NCBI GenBank assembly: GCA_035934385.1
Contig: DASYXY010000044.1
Coordinates: 39,515-103,514 of the forward strand
Source of the DNA: CF-118 sp035934385
GTDB lineage: Bacteria; Chloroflexota; Dormibacteria; Dormibacterales; Dormibacteraceae
Direction of reading: 5' to 3'
DNA length: 64,000 nucleotides
Shown here: one piece after another, positions 1-8,209 of the stretch
How the letters are laid out: each line of letters starts with the position of its first letter
How positions within the stretch are numbered: position 1 is the first letter of the stretch
Made by a program: the position numbers and the translations under genes
The notes under the pieces: generated by a model
Told to the model about the DNA's origin: nothing
What the model saw: the letters and a program-made list of their open reading frames with translations, nothing else
Databases searched by the model: none

Positions 1-403
1 GCGGGTAGGCGCCGTCAGGCTTGGGCATCGCCCAAGGAGAGCGGGTCATACTCTCGACACCGCCCGCGACCATCACGTCGGCGGCGCCGGCCTGAATCTC
101 GCGCGCGGCCGCGATCGTCGCCTGCATCCCCGAGCCGCAGAGGCGGTTCACGGTCTGGCCCGGCACCTCCACTGGAAAGCCGGCCAGCAGCAGCGACATG
201 CGCGCCACGTTGCGGTTGTCCTCGCCCGCCTGGTTGGCGCAGCCGAGGATGACGTCGTCGACGTCCTTGGGCTCGACGCCCGCGCGGCTCACGGCCTCCC
301 TGAGGGCGATAGCTGCGAGGTCGTCCGGACGCACGTCCTTGAGCTGCCCGCCATAACGCCCCATGGGTGTTCTTGCGGCGGCGACGATGACTGCCTCGGC
401 CAC
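1..403 (-). CDS. Acetyl-CoA acetyltransferase (thiolase), 5' part only
   Basis: This is the N-terminal 134 residues of a thiolase; the rest lies beyond the left edge. It begins with GTG at 403, reading AEAVIVAAARTPMG, the usual thiolase opening. The nucleophile motif CGSGMQA is visible near residue 90, with a GGVESMT stretch after it. Thiolases cleave or form the C-C bond of 3-ketoacyl-CoA. Its first base is the last base of the stop codon of the upstream isomerase gene (TAGTG), so the two are probably translated together. With the two crotonase-fold genes behind it, the context suggests the end of a beta-oxidation or phenylacetate-type ring-degradation pathway. The substrate cannot be read from this fragment. 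Confidence 0.9.
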   Translation of the reverse strand, partial: MAEAVIVAAARTPMGRYGGQLKDVRPDDLAAIALREAVSRAGVEPKDVDDVILGCANQAGEDNRNVARMSLLLAGFPVEVPGQTVNRLCGSGMQATIAAAREIQAGAADVMVAGGVESMTRSPWAMPKPDGAYP

Positions 404-1197
404 TACTTCCTGGCGGCGCGCCTGGCGAGGAATGCCTGCACCAGCTCAGCAAACTCCGGCGTGCTCGCCTGTGCCTCCTGCAGGTACGACTCGAACTCCA
501 GCGCTTCTTCGTAGCCGTTTTCGAGCGCGTGATTGACGGCGCGCTTGGCCGCGGCGAGCGCCTGGCGCGGCTGCTTCGCAAGCTCGCCGGCGAAATCGCG
601 AACCTCGTTTTCGAACCGATCCGCGGGCACGATGCGGTTGATCACACCGAGTCGGTGCGCGTCTGCCGCGGGCAGAGGTTTGCCGGTGAAGAACATCTCG
701 TACGCGACTGCGGTGCCGGCGAGCCGCGGCAGCAGCCAGCTGACGCCGCCGTCCGGTGCAAGGCCGATGTTGATGAACGCCTCCATCAGGTACGCCTCCG
801 GCGTCGCGATCCTGATGTCGCACGCCAGCGCGTAGCTGGCCCCGATGCCGACCGCGGGACCGTTCATGGCGGCGATCGTGGGCTTGGGCATCGTGCGCAG
901 GCGCGTGAGCATCGGCATGTACTCGTTGCGCAGGACGTTGCCAACGTCCTCCGGCGTCCTCATGCCTCCGCCGCCGACCATCTCAGTGACGTCAGCGCCA
1001 GAGCAGAACGCGCGACCCGTGCCTGTTAGCAGGACCACTCGCACCTCGTCATCGCGCTCGGCCTGCTTGATGGCCTCGCCCAGCTGCTTGCGCGTCAACG
1101 CCCCGATCGCGTTCATCTTTTCGGGACGGTTGAGCCGGATCAGCCCCACGCCGTCGTGGGTGTGGACCATGACGTGTTGCTCGACTTCAGTTGCCAT
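403..1197 (-). CDS. Enoyl-CoA hydratase/isomerase family protein, PaaG-like
   Basis: A 264-residue crotonase-fold protein. The two oxyanion-hole segments are present (FCSGAD near 64-69 and GPAVGIGASYAL from 113). Both glutamates of true hydratases are missing: their positions hold Ser121 and Phe141. An aspartate is present instead at 149 in the segment APDGGVSW. This is the pattern of PaaG-type isomerases (ring-1,2-epoxyphenylacetyl-CoA or delta3-delta2-enoyl-CoA isomerase), which rely on one Asp. It sits between a canonical hydratase gene (6 bp upstream) and a thiolase (1-bp overlap). The isomerase role is inferred from the residue pattern; the family call is firm. Confidence 0.88.
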   Translation of the reverse strand: MATEVEQHVMVHTHDGVGLIRLNRPEKMNAIGALTRKQLGEAIKQAERDDEVRVVLLTGTGRAFCSGADVTEMVGGGGMRTPEDVGNVLRNEYMPMLTRLRTMPKPTIAAMNGPAVGIGASYALACDIRIATPEAYLMEAFINIGLAPDGGVSWLLPRLAGTAVAYEMFFTGKPLPAADAHRLGVINRIVPADRFENEVRDFAGELAKQPRQALAAAKRAVNHALENGYEEALEFESYLQEAQASTPEFAELVQAFLARRAARK

Positions 1198-1203
1198 TCG
1201 TCC

Positions 1204-1977
1204 TCACCTTCCTTTGAACGCGCCCTTGCGCTTTTCCAGGAAGGCGCGCATGCCCTCCTTCTGGTCGTCCGTCGAGAACAGAAAGTAGAAGCTCCGTCTC
1301 TCCGCCGCCAATCCCTCGGCGAGCGAAGTCTCGAAAGCCTTCTGCACCGATTCTTTGGCGAGCCGCACGGCCACGGGCGGCTTCTCCGCGAGCTGCCGCG
1401 CGATTCGCTGGGCGATCGCCACGGTCATCTCGGCCGGCACGACCTTGTTCACGATCCCGAGCTCGTACGCGCGTCGGGCGCTGATCATCCCGCCGGTCAG
1501 CATCACCTCCATCGCCACGTACTTGCCCGCCGTGCGCGGCCAGCGCTGCGTTCCGCCGGCGCCAGGGATGATGCCCAGGTTGATCTCGGGCTGGCCGAAC
1601 CGCGCGGCGTCGCCGGCGATGATCAGGTCGCACATCAGGGCCAGCTCGCAGCCTCCGCCCAGGCAGTAGCCGTTGACCGCGGCGATGAGCGGCTTCCTGA
1701 AGCCGGAGATGGGCAGCCACGCGCCGGTCTGGTCGCGGTTGAGCTGTTCGGCGGCCGAGCGCTCGGCCATGTCGCCGATATCGGCACCGGCGGCGAACAC
1801 TTTGGGCCCGCCCGTGATCACGACCGCCCGGATCGAGTCGTCGGCATCGAGCTCGCGCAGCGCCTGGCCAAGCTCGGCGATCACCGCTGGGCTAAGCGCG
1901 TTCAGGACCTTCGGCCGATCGAGGGTGATGGTGGCGATCGGGGCCTCCGACTCGACCTTGATCAGCTCGTACGACAC
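1204..1977 (-). CDS. Enoyl-CoA hydratase
   Basis: A 257-residue crotonase-family enzyme that adds water to trans-2-enoyl-CoA. The sequence shows the oxyanion-hole motifs FAAGADI and YCLGGGCELA. Both catalytic glutamates are present, Glu111 and Glu131, with the 20-residue spacing of rat mitochondrial hydratase, followed by GIIPGAGGTQR. The start is GTG at 1977. It heads a three-gene unit with the PaaG-like isomerase and the thiolase. Its start codon is only 7 bp from the divergent moaA start, so the promoters of the two units must overlap each other or the coding DNA. Confidence 0.92.
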   Translation of the reverse strand: MSYELIKVESEAPIATITLDRPKVLNALSPAVIAELGQALRELDADDSIRAVVITGGPKVFAAGADIGDMAERSAAEQLNRDQTGAWLPISGFRKPLIAAVNGYCLGGGCELALMCDLIIAGDAARFGQPEINLGIIPGAGGTQRWPRTAGKYVAMEVMLTGGMISARRAYELGIVNKVVPAEMTVAIAQRIARQLAEKPPVAVRLAKESVQKAFETSLAEGLAAERRSFYFLFSTDDQKEGMRAFLEKRKGAFKGR

Positions 1978-1984
1978 GACGACT

Positions 1985-2995
1985 ATGATCGAACAGATGG
2001 GGAGCAGGCGTTTACTCGACTCCTATGGCCGCGTGGCCGACGACCTGCGAATCTCGATCACCGACCGGTGCAACTTCCGCTGCATCTACTGCATGCCGGC
2101 CGAAGGTCTGAAGTGGCTGGCGCGCGACGACCTGCTGCGTTTCGAGGAGATCACCCGGCTGGCGCGCATCTTCGTCCAGCACTACGGCGTGCGCACAATC
2201 CGCATCACGGGAGGCGAGCCGCTGGTGCGGGTCAAGGTAGAAGAGCTCGTCGGCATGATCAACGCGATCGACCCGACGCTCGACATCACGATGACCACCA
2301 ACGGCGTGCTGCTGCGCGACAAGGCGCAGAAGCTGGCCGAGGCGGGCCTGAAGCGCATCAACATCTCGCTCGACACGCTGCATGCCGATCGATTCCACGA
2401 GATCGCCCGCAGCGACCAGTTCGCGCGGACCATGGACGGCATCGATGCCGCCCGCGAGGCCGGCCTGTGGCCGATCAAGCTGAACATGGTCGTGATGCAG
2501 GGCCACAACGACGACGAGGTCGTCGACTTCGCGCGGCTGGCGCGCGAGAAGGGCTACGAAGTGCGCTTCATCGAGTTCATGCCCCTCGACGGCGACAACA
2601 TCTGGACGAATGAGCAGGTGGTCCCGAGCTTGCGTATCCAGGAGCAGATCGAGGACCTCTTCCCCCTTCAGGCGGTCAAAGACACTCGCCCAGGCCCCGC
2701 GACCCGCTTCAAGTTCGCCGACGGCGCGCCAGGCGGCGTGGGCTTCATCTCGTCGGTCAGCCAGGCCTTCTGCACCACGTGCAACCGCGTTCGGCTCACC
2801 GCCGAGGGCGGGCTACGCACGTGCCTGTTCTCGCTCAGCGAGACGCCGCTTCGCGACCTCATGCGCTCGGGCGTCTCCGACGAACGCCTCGGCAGCGTCA
2901 TCGAGACCGCGATCTGGCACAAAGAAGAGGGACATCTCATCAACAAGCCTGGATTCATCAAGCCGGCCAAGAACATGTCCCAGATCGGAGGGTGA
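1985..2995 (+). CDS. moaA: GTP 3',8-cyclase MoaA (molybdenum cofactor biosynthesis)
   Basis: A 336-residue radical SAM enzyme that converts GTP to 3',8-cyclo-GTP, the first step of molybdopterin synthesis. The N-terminal cluster motif CNFRCIYC (Cys29, Cys33, Cys36) follows the typical DSYGRVADDLRIS opening. The C-terminal second cluster is visible as CTTCNRVRL with a further Cys in LRTCLF. The protein ends in the conserved Gly-Gly tail (MSQIGG). The start could also be ATG at 1997; neither has a good Shine-Dalgarno sequence. The stop overlaps the GTG of the next gene. A molybdenum hydroxylase subunit at 57527 is a possible user of the cofactor. Confidence 0.95.
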   Translation: MIEQMGSRRLLDSYGRVADDLRISITDRCNFRCIYCMPAEGLKWLARDDLLRFEEITRLARIFVQHYGVRTIRITGGEPLVRVKVEELVGMINAIDPTLDITMTTNGVLLRDKAQKLAEAGLKRINISLDTLHADRFHEIARSDQFARTMDGIDAAREAGLWPIKLNMVVMQGHNDDEVVDFARLAREKGYEVRFIEFMPLDGDNIWTNEQVVPSLRIQEQIEDLFPLQAVKDTRPGPATRFKFADGAPGGVGFISSVSQAFCTTCNRVRLTAEGGLRTCLFSLSETPLRDLMRSGVSDERLGSVIETAIWHKEEGHLINKPGFIKPAKNMSQIGG

Positions 2996-3423
2996 TCCGA
3001 GAGCTCGCCGCCGGGGAGACCCACCTTGCTTATGCGGCGATGCTGGAGCTGCGTCCGAAGATCGGGTCAAGCGCCGACTTCGTGCGCAGGGTCGACGGCA
3101 CGCAGCGGCCGCAGGGCTACCGGCTCATCGCATCGTTTGACGGCGAGGAGGAGCAGGCCGCCGGCGCGGCCGGGTTTCGCGTCCTCGACTTCCTCGCCTG
3201 GGGTCACGCCCTCTACTGCGACGACCTGTCGACGCGGGAGAAGTTCCGCGGCTCCGGCCACGCCGGCGCGCTGATGGACTGGATGGTGGAGGAGGCCAGG
3301 CGCCTCGGCTGCGACGGCTTCCACCTCGACTCAGGCGTCGGGGCGGATCGGGAAACCGCGCATCGCCTTTACTTCAACAAGCGAATGCGCATCTCCTCGT
3401 ACCACTTCCAGCGCTCGCCCTGA
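2992..3423 (+). CDS. GNAT family N-acetyltransferase
   Basis: A 143-residue GCN5-related acetyltransferase. Motif A is seen as the acetyl-CoA loop KFRGSGHAGAL within a typical strand-loop-helix, and the C-terminal half contains the usual AHRLYFNKRM segment. It starts at GTG 2992 inside the moaA stop (GTGA), so it is probably co-translated with moaA. The acceptor substrate cannot be predicted. It converges with the TPR gene at 3434, with 10 bp between the two stop codons. Confidence 0.8.
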   Translation: MIRELAAGETHLAYAAMLELRPKIGSSADFVRRVDGTQRPQGYRLIASFDGEEEQAAGAAGFRVLDFLAWGHALYCDDLSTREKFRGSGHAGALMDWMVEEARRLGCDGFHLDSGVGADRETAHRLYFNKRMRISSYHFQRSP

Positions 3424-3433
3424 CGAAACCGCG

Positions 3434-4909
3434 TCAGGCGAACGACAAGTCTCGAAGTCCGAGCTCGCGCCCCAGTTGAACCGATCGCTGCTCATCGCGC
3501 GCAGCTTCGTCGCCTCGCCCTAGAGCCGACAGCACGCGAGAGCGGTCGTGCAGCGCGCGGGCAAGGGCGGGTCGCGCCTCCATCGCCTCGAACAGCTCGA
3601 TCGCTCGGTCGAGGTCGCCGACGGCGGCGGCCATGTCCGGCTTCGGCTGGTGCGCGTACGTCCGGCCGCGTCCCCATAGTGTCTGCGCCTCGCCGTAGCG
3701 GTCAGCCATCCCGCGTGCGGTCGCAAGCGAGGCGTCCCACTCCGCGACGCCGCCCGGCAGGTCGCCCAGTTGGGCGCGTGTCGAGCCCAGCAGGCCCTTC
3801 AAGAGCGTCTGCATCGGCGCCATGTTTGTCACCTGACACAGCTCGCTGCCCCTCTCCAGCGGCCCTTTCGCACCCGGCGCGTCATCACGTGCCAGGCTCG
3901 CGGCGCCGAACATGACGTTGGAGGCGACGACGCACGCGTAAGCGCCCATGTCCTCGGCACGCGTGGCGCAGCTGAGCGCGGTGCGGCGCGCGGTTTCAGG
4001 GTCGCCCCGCTCGAGGTCCAGCGCCGCCTGTGCGATCTCTACGTCGACGCGCGCGATGGCGTCTCCGTCTCCGGCAAACTGCAGCGCCCGCTCGATTGTC
4101 TGCTCGGCAGCGCTGAACTCTCCCAGCCGGGCGTAGGCGAGCGCAAGGAAATCGGAGATCATGGCGATCGACACCGCGTCGCCGGTCTTCTCGATGACGT
4201 CCAGGGCCTCGCGCATCTGAGTTGCACCCTCGCGCAGCTTTCCGGTGAACCCGATGAACGAGCCCATCAGCGCCTTGGGAAAGGCCGCCGCGCTTGGATC
4301 GCCAAGTTCCTCACCGAGCTGGGCGGCACGTTCGAGCGCCTGACGCAGCGCGGGGCTGTTTGCAGGAACGTCGCCGCGCTGACGCATCAGAAAGGCGACC
4401 CAGAAGTACGCCTCCGCGACCAGGCGCTTGTCTCCGGCATCGGCGTCCGCGAGGACCTTCTCCAGCCGCTCGAGCTCGGTGCTGGAGCCGGCATACGTCC
4501 AACCGGCTTTCGCGCCGCCGATTGCCGCGCGAAGCCTCACGTCCACCTGCGATTGGTCCGACAGCGCGACCGCCCGGCCGAAGAAGCCCAGGGCCTCTCG
4601 ATTGGCGAAGCGCTCCAGGGCATGATCGCCGGCCACGACCAGCTGCTCGGCCGCGTGAACGTTGTCCCCGGACTGCTCCAGGTGCATGCCGATCACCCCC
4701 GCCAGCTCGCGTGCGCGGTCAGGATGCAGGGCGAGGATGATCTCGGCTGCGGCTCGATGCAGCGCGCGGCGGTCCTGCTTCAGCAGCGACGTGTAGGCGG
4801 CTTCCTGCACGAGCGCGTGGCGAAACAGGTACTCGAGCTCCGGTTGCAGCACCACGATCTCGATCAGCCCGCTGGCCTCGAGTGTGCCCAGGTCGGCCCG
4901 CGTGCTCAT
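3434..4909 (-). CDS. TPR-rich C-terminal half of a split cyclase/AAA/TPR regulator
   Basis: A 491-residue protein that starts exactly where the AAA domain of the preceding gene ends. The first 60 residues (ELEYLFRHALVQEAAYTSLL) are the linker that normally joins the ATPase to its TPR array in adenylate/guanylate cyclase-AAA-TPR proteins. The rest is helical repeat with many Ala/Leu/Arg pairs. The ATG lies in an ATGA overlap with the stop of the upstream gene, in the -1 frame. Together the two genes code for 1049 residues, the size of the usual single-chain protein. This may be a translationally coupled split, a programmed frameshift, or a recent frameshift mutation. Confidence 0.8.
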   Translation of the reverse strand: MSTRADLGTLEASGLIEIVVLQPELEYLFRHALVQEAAYTSLLKQDRRALHRAAAEIILALHPDRARELAGVIGMHLEQSGDNVHAAEQLVVAGDHALERFANREALGFFGRAVALSDQSQVDVRLRAAIGGAKAGWTYAGSSTELERLEKVLADADAGDKRLVAEAYFWVAFLMRQRGDVPANSPALRQALERAAQLGEELGDPSAAAFPKALMGSFIGFTGKLREGATQMREALDVIEKTGDAVSIAMISDFLALAYARLGEFSAAEQTIERALQFAGDGDAIARVDVEIAQAALDLERGDPETARRTALSCATRAEDMGAYACVVASNVMFGAASLARDDAPGAKGPLERGSELCQVTNMAPMQTLLKGLLGSTRAQLGDLPGGVAEWDASLATARGMADRYGEAQTLWGRGRTYAHQPKPDMAAAVGDLDRAIELFEAMEARPALARALHDRSRVLSALGRGDEAARDEQRSVQLGRELGLRDLSFA

Positions 4910-6582
4910 GAAGTCTTGTTCTCCAGCAAACGCTCGAGGATCGTGACACCAAACTGCCTGCCGATGACGGAGGCGACTCGCAGCGTCCGCTTGCTCGCGT
5001 GAGGCAGCCTGTCGATGCGCGCGAGCAGCAGGCCGTGAATAGTGTCCGGGATATCGATCGTCGCTACCCGTTCGGTCGCGACCCAGCGGTCGCCTTCGAG
5101 CACGACGGCGCCTCTGTCGATCAGCATCCTGATGACTTCCTCCACGAAGAAAGGATTGCCTTCAGCCTTGGCCAGCACGAGCTCGCGGGTCTCCACCGGC
5201 AGCGAATCGATGTGCAGCAGGCTGGATACCAGCATGCGGCTGTCCTCGAGCGATAGAGGTTCGAGCCGTATCTCGGTGAGCGCGTCCCCAAAGATCTCAC
5301 GAGCGCCGGCGATCAAACGCCAGCCGGGCGACGCACGCTCGACTCGCGAGCTGAGGATCAAGAAGACAGGGACGGCCGCGAGGCCGGCTTCAATCTGCAG
5401 CAGCGCATCGACTGACGCGCTGTCGGCCCAGTGCACGTCGTCACACACAAGCACCACAGGGCCGCGCGCACTCAGGGCGCGGAGCACGTTCGCGAGCGAG
5501 GCCACGTAACGCTTGACCGCCTCGAGCTCGAGAACCGACAGGCGCGACTGCATGTCCGGAGCAAGCGGCAGCGAGAGCAGATGAGCCAGGTACGCGTAGT
5601 TCTCTGCCCACGCGTCCCCGAGCAGGTCGTGCAGCTCGGCCTCGAGCGCCTGTGCCACCTCAACCTCTTCCGCGGAGGCGTTGACGCCGATAAGCGACCG
5701 GACGAGGTCGACGACGAGGTGATACGGGATCGTCTCGCCGTACGAAAGACAGCGGCCTTCGATCCAGCGGACCTTGCCGTCCTTCGCGTGCACCCCGGAG
5801 CGAAGCTCGGCGAGCAGCCGGCTCTTGCCGAGGCCCGGCTCACCGAGGATGCAGGCCACGCGGCCCTGTCCCGCGCGCACGACGCTGAAGATCTCCTCCA
5901 GCCTGCCGAGCTGCTGATCGCGGCCGATCATCGGCGCGCGCATTCCGACAAGGCCGCGCGATTTCACGGCGTCGAGCTTCAAGCTCGTGATCTCGTACGC
6001 GTGAACCGCGTCGGTCTTGCCCTTGAGCTCGAGCATCCCGGTGTCAACCGAATCGACGAGCGCCGACACGAACCGATGGGTGACCGCCGTGACCAGCACG
6101 CTGCCAGGTCGGGCGTGGCTCTGCATGCGGGCCGCGACGTTGACCGTGTCCCCCATCGCCGTGTACTCGTTCGCGGTCTCGGTGCCGACCACGCCGACGA
6201 CAACGGGCCCTGTGTTGATGCCTACACGGACACGAAGGGAATGCGCATCGACAGATTTCTGCGCGGCGCTAAGCTCGTCGATCTCGCGGACCATGTCCAG
6301 GCCGCAGCGCACTGCGCGCTCAGGATCGTCTTCGTGCGCGATCGGCGCTCCGAAGAAGGCGAGCACGCCATCGCCCATCAGTCGCGCGACAGTTCCGCCG
6401 TAGCGCTCGATCGTCATGTTCATCCGCTTGAACGCTTCGCCGACGAGGATCGTCCAGTCCTCGGGGTCCATTCGCTCGGCGATGGCGGTCGAGCCGGCGA
6501 TGTCCGCGAACAGCACCGTGATCGGTCGCCGCTCACTCGACGCGGCCGGTCGGGCCGGCATGGTTGCGTCGGAGGCGCTCAT
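4906..6582 (-). CDS. Class III adenylate/guanylate cyclase fused to AAA ATPase (N-terminal half of a split protein)
   Basis: A 558-residue signalling protein. Residues 20-200 form a class III cyclase domain with both metal-binding aspartates (Asp27 in FADIAGST, Asp71 in MGDGVLAFF) and the transition-state pair Asn148/Arg152 (GDTVNVAARM), so it looks catalytically competent. From about 218 there is a STAND/AAA-type ATPase with Walker A GEPGLGKS at 247-254 and a Walker B-like VVLVCDDVHWAD. It ends right after the ATPase; the TPR half continues in the overlapping gene at 4909. The start is 23 bp from the divergent xseA start, with a TAAATT box 6 nt upstream that suggests a leaderless mRNA. Confidence 0.88.
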   Translation of the reverse strand: MSASDATMPARPAASSERRPITVLFADIAGSTAIAERMDPEDWTILVGEAFKRMNMTIERYGGTVARLMGDGVLAFFGAPIAHEDDPERAVRCGLDMVREIDELSAAQKSVDAHSLRVRVGINTGPVVVGVVGTETANEYTAMGDTVNVAARMQSHARPGSVLVTAVTHRFVSALVDSVDTGMLELKGKTDAVHAYEITSLKLDAVKSRGLVGMRAPMIGRDQQLGRLEEIFSVVRAGQGRVACILGEPGLGKSRLLAELRSGVHAKDGKVRWIEGRCLSYGETIPYHLVVDLVRSLIGVNASAEEVEVAQALEAELHDLLGDAWAENYAYLAHLLSLPLAPDMQSRLSVLELEAVKRYVASLANVLRALSARGPVVLVCDDVHWADSASVDALLQIEAGLAAVPVFLILSSRVERASPGWRLIAGAREIFGDALTEIRLEPLSLEDSRMLVSSLLHIDSLPVETRELVLAKAEGNPFFVEEVIRMLIDRGAVVLEGDRWVATERVATIDIPDTIHGLLLARIDRLPHASKRTLRVASVIGRQFGVTILERLLENKTS

Positions 6583-6588
6583 GTCGGC

Positions 6589-6598
6589 AATTTAAGCT
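6589..6598. promoter_or_regulatory. Overlapping divergent -10 boxes for the cyclase and xseA
   Basis: In the 23 bp between two divergent start codons each strand carries a TANNNT box at leaderless spacing. TAAGCT (6593-6598) lies 7 nt before the xseA ATG. On the other strand TAAATT (6589-6594) lies 6 nt before the cyclase ATG. The boxes overlap by two bases, so the two promoters could not be occupied together. No clear -35 elements are seen. Confidence 0.45.
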
Positions 6599-6605
6599 AA
6601 CCAGG

Positions 6606-7955
6606 ATGCTGCGGCCCGAGGAAGCCCCTCGCCCGTTCACCGTGACCGAGCTCGCCAAGGAGATCCAGCGCGAGCTGCGGCCGCTGACAGCCGTGCTGCT
6701 CAAGGGAGAGGTCACCGGCGTCAAGCGCAGCGCCGCCGGCATCTTCAACTTCACGATCCAGGACGGGTTCAGCAAGATCGAGGCGGTCCTGTTCGCCGAC
6801 AACGCGCGACGGGTGACAACGCTGCCGGAGGACGGGCAGGTCTTCGTCTTCCGTGGTCGCATCGACTTTTACAACAAGACCGGCCGGCTGAGCTTCAACG
6901 TCGACCAGATCGAGTTCGACGACATCGGCAAGCTGCGGGCACGTCTCGAGGAGCTGAAGCGCCGCCTCGAGGCCGAGGGCGCGTTTGACCCCAAACGCAA
7001 GCGACCGCTGCCGTTCCTGCCGCGCGCGGTGGCGCTCGTGACCTCGCCCACCGGCGCCGTCATTCACGACCTTCAAGAGACGATCTGGGAGCGCTATCCA
7101 AACATGGGAGTCGTCGTGTATCCGGTGCAGGTGCAGGGCAACGCGGCGCCGGGCAGCATCTCGCGCGCACTGCGGCGCTGCAACGCGGAAGCGCTGGCCG
7201 ACGTGGTGATCCTGGCCCGCGGGGGCGGCAGCTTCGAGGAGATGTTCGCGTTCAACAACGAGGTGATCGCACGCGCGATCCTGGCGTCTCGGCTGCCGGT
7301 CGTGACCGCACTCGGGCACACCTCCGACCGCACGGTGGCGGACATGGTGGCCGACGCCGAGTGCCGCACCCCGACCGAGGCCGGCGCGCGCGTGGTGCCG
7401 AAGAAGGCCGACCTGCTGGCTCAGCTTCGCGAGCGAGGGCGCCGCCTCGACCGGGAGCAGTCTCTGCGCGTGGAACGTGAAGCCGAGCGGTTGCGGACGC
7501 GGCGCGAACGGCTGGCGCAGGCGCTGCCTTCGCTGCTTCGCGCGCGTGTCGAGCGCGTGGCGCGTGCGCGAGCCGAGGTCGCCCGCCTGAGCCCAGTGCA
7601 GCAATTGGCCCGCCGCGCCGACTCACTGCGTGAACGCGGGCGCCGGCTCGACGCCGCCGCCTTCGTGAGCATCGACCGCGCCGTCAACCGGCTGGCATCG
7701 CGTCGCGCCGCCGACCGGCTCGACCGCGCCTTGGCCGCGCGGTTCTCCTCCGCCCAGCACGGCCTGGAACATCGCCGCGAGCGCCTGGTCGCGCTCAGCC
7801 CTGACTCGGTGCTGGCCCGAGGCTACAGCATCACGCAGGACGCGGAGTCGGGAACGGTCGTGACCGCCGCGACCGCGGTCAAGAGCGGCGGCCGCGTACG
7901 CATCAGCCTTGCTTCCGGCCGGCTGGGCGCGCGTGTCGATGAGGTCGAGCCGTGA
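6606..7955 (+). CDS. xseA: Exodeoxyribonuclease VII large subunit
   Basis: A 449-residue XseA. The N-terminal OB-fold (about residues 10-105) contains KGEVTGVKRSAAGIFNFTIQD and a second strand set ending in LSFNVDQIE. The catalytic domain begins near residue 120 and includes the conserved TSPTGAVIHD, ARGGGSFEE and ALGHTSDRT stretches. A long Arg-rich coiled coil follows, then the C-terminal ARGYSIT motif. The enzyme degrades single-stranded DNA in both directions to short oligonucleotides, as a complex with several XseB subunits. ATG 6606 is preferred because it places the OB-fold 8-10 residues in; an upstream in-frame start would overlap the divergent gene. The stop overlaps the xseB GTG. 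Confidence 0.95.
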   Translation: MLRPEEAPRPFTVTELAKEIQRELRPLTAVLLKGEVTGVKRSAAGIFNFTIQDGFSKIEAVLFADNARRVTTLPEDGQVFVFRGRIDFYNKTGRLSFNVDQIEFDDIGKLRARLEELKRRLEAEGAFDPKRKRPLPFLPRAVALVTSPTGAVIHDLQETIWERYPNMGVVVYPVQVQGNAAPGSISRALRRCNAEALADVVILARGGGSFEEMFAFNNEVIARAILASRLPVVTALGHTSDRTVADMVADAECRTPTEAGARVVPKKADLLAQLRERGRRLDREQSLRVEREAERLRTRRERLAQALPSLLRARVERVARARAEVARLSPVQQLARRADSLRERGRRLDAAAFVSIDRAVNRLASRRAADRLDRALAARFSSAQHGLEHRRERLVALSPDSVLARGYSITQDAESGTVVTAATAVKSGGRVRISLASGRLGARVDEVEP

Positions 7956-8143
7956 GCCAGGACCTGACATACGAGCAGGCGCTTGCGAAGCTGGACGAGA
8001 AGCTCAAGCTTCTCGAGGACGGCGACCTTTCGCTGGAGGACGCGCTGAAAGCCGTCGACGAAGCTCGCGTCTATCTGAAGATCTGCACGGAGCGGCTCGA
8101 AGCGGCGCGCAAGAAGATCGAGGTCCGCCCCGAAGAGCAGTAA
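7952..8143 (+). CDS. xseB: Exodeoxyribonuclease VII small subunit
   Basis: A 63-residue helical protein with the family signature: YEQALAKLDE near the N-terminus and LEDGDLSLEDALK in the middle. It binds the XseA coiled coil to form the active exonuclease VII. GTG 7952 overlaps the xseA stop codon (GTGA), giving the stoichiometric coupling expected of the pair. Three bases after its stop a paired palindromic repeat begins (8147-8206). Confidence 0.93.
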   Translation: MSQDLTYEQALAKLDEKLKLLEDGDLSLEDALKAVDEARVYLKICTERLEAARKKIEVRPEEQ

Positions 8144-8146
8144 CCC

Positions 8147-8206
8147 GCGAGTGCCGGCACTCGCACCGCTCTATCGCCGCGCAAGCCCGCCAGTGCCGGC
8201 ACTCGC
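8147..8206 (-). repeat. Paired palindromic intergenic element, copy 1
   Basis: Two copies of AGTGCCGGCACT (8150-8161 and 8192-8203) lie 42 bp apart centre to centre in the convergent gap between xseB and the transporter fusion. Read on the minus strand the order is AGTGCCGGCACTGG, a 25-nt unique core, then the 18-bp perfect palindrome GCGAGTGCCGGCACTCGC. The same order and spacing occur at 25285 and 54788, but the cores differ. Confidence 0.9.
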
Positions 8207-8209
8207 GCT

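Noticed and set aside
8147..8206. A minimal CRISPR array (two repeats, one spacer)
   Set aside because: The repeat core is only 12-20 bp and self-complementary, each locus has just two copies, the cores are fixed at 25 nt, and no cas genes are present.
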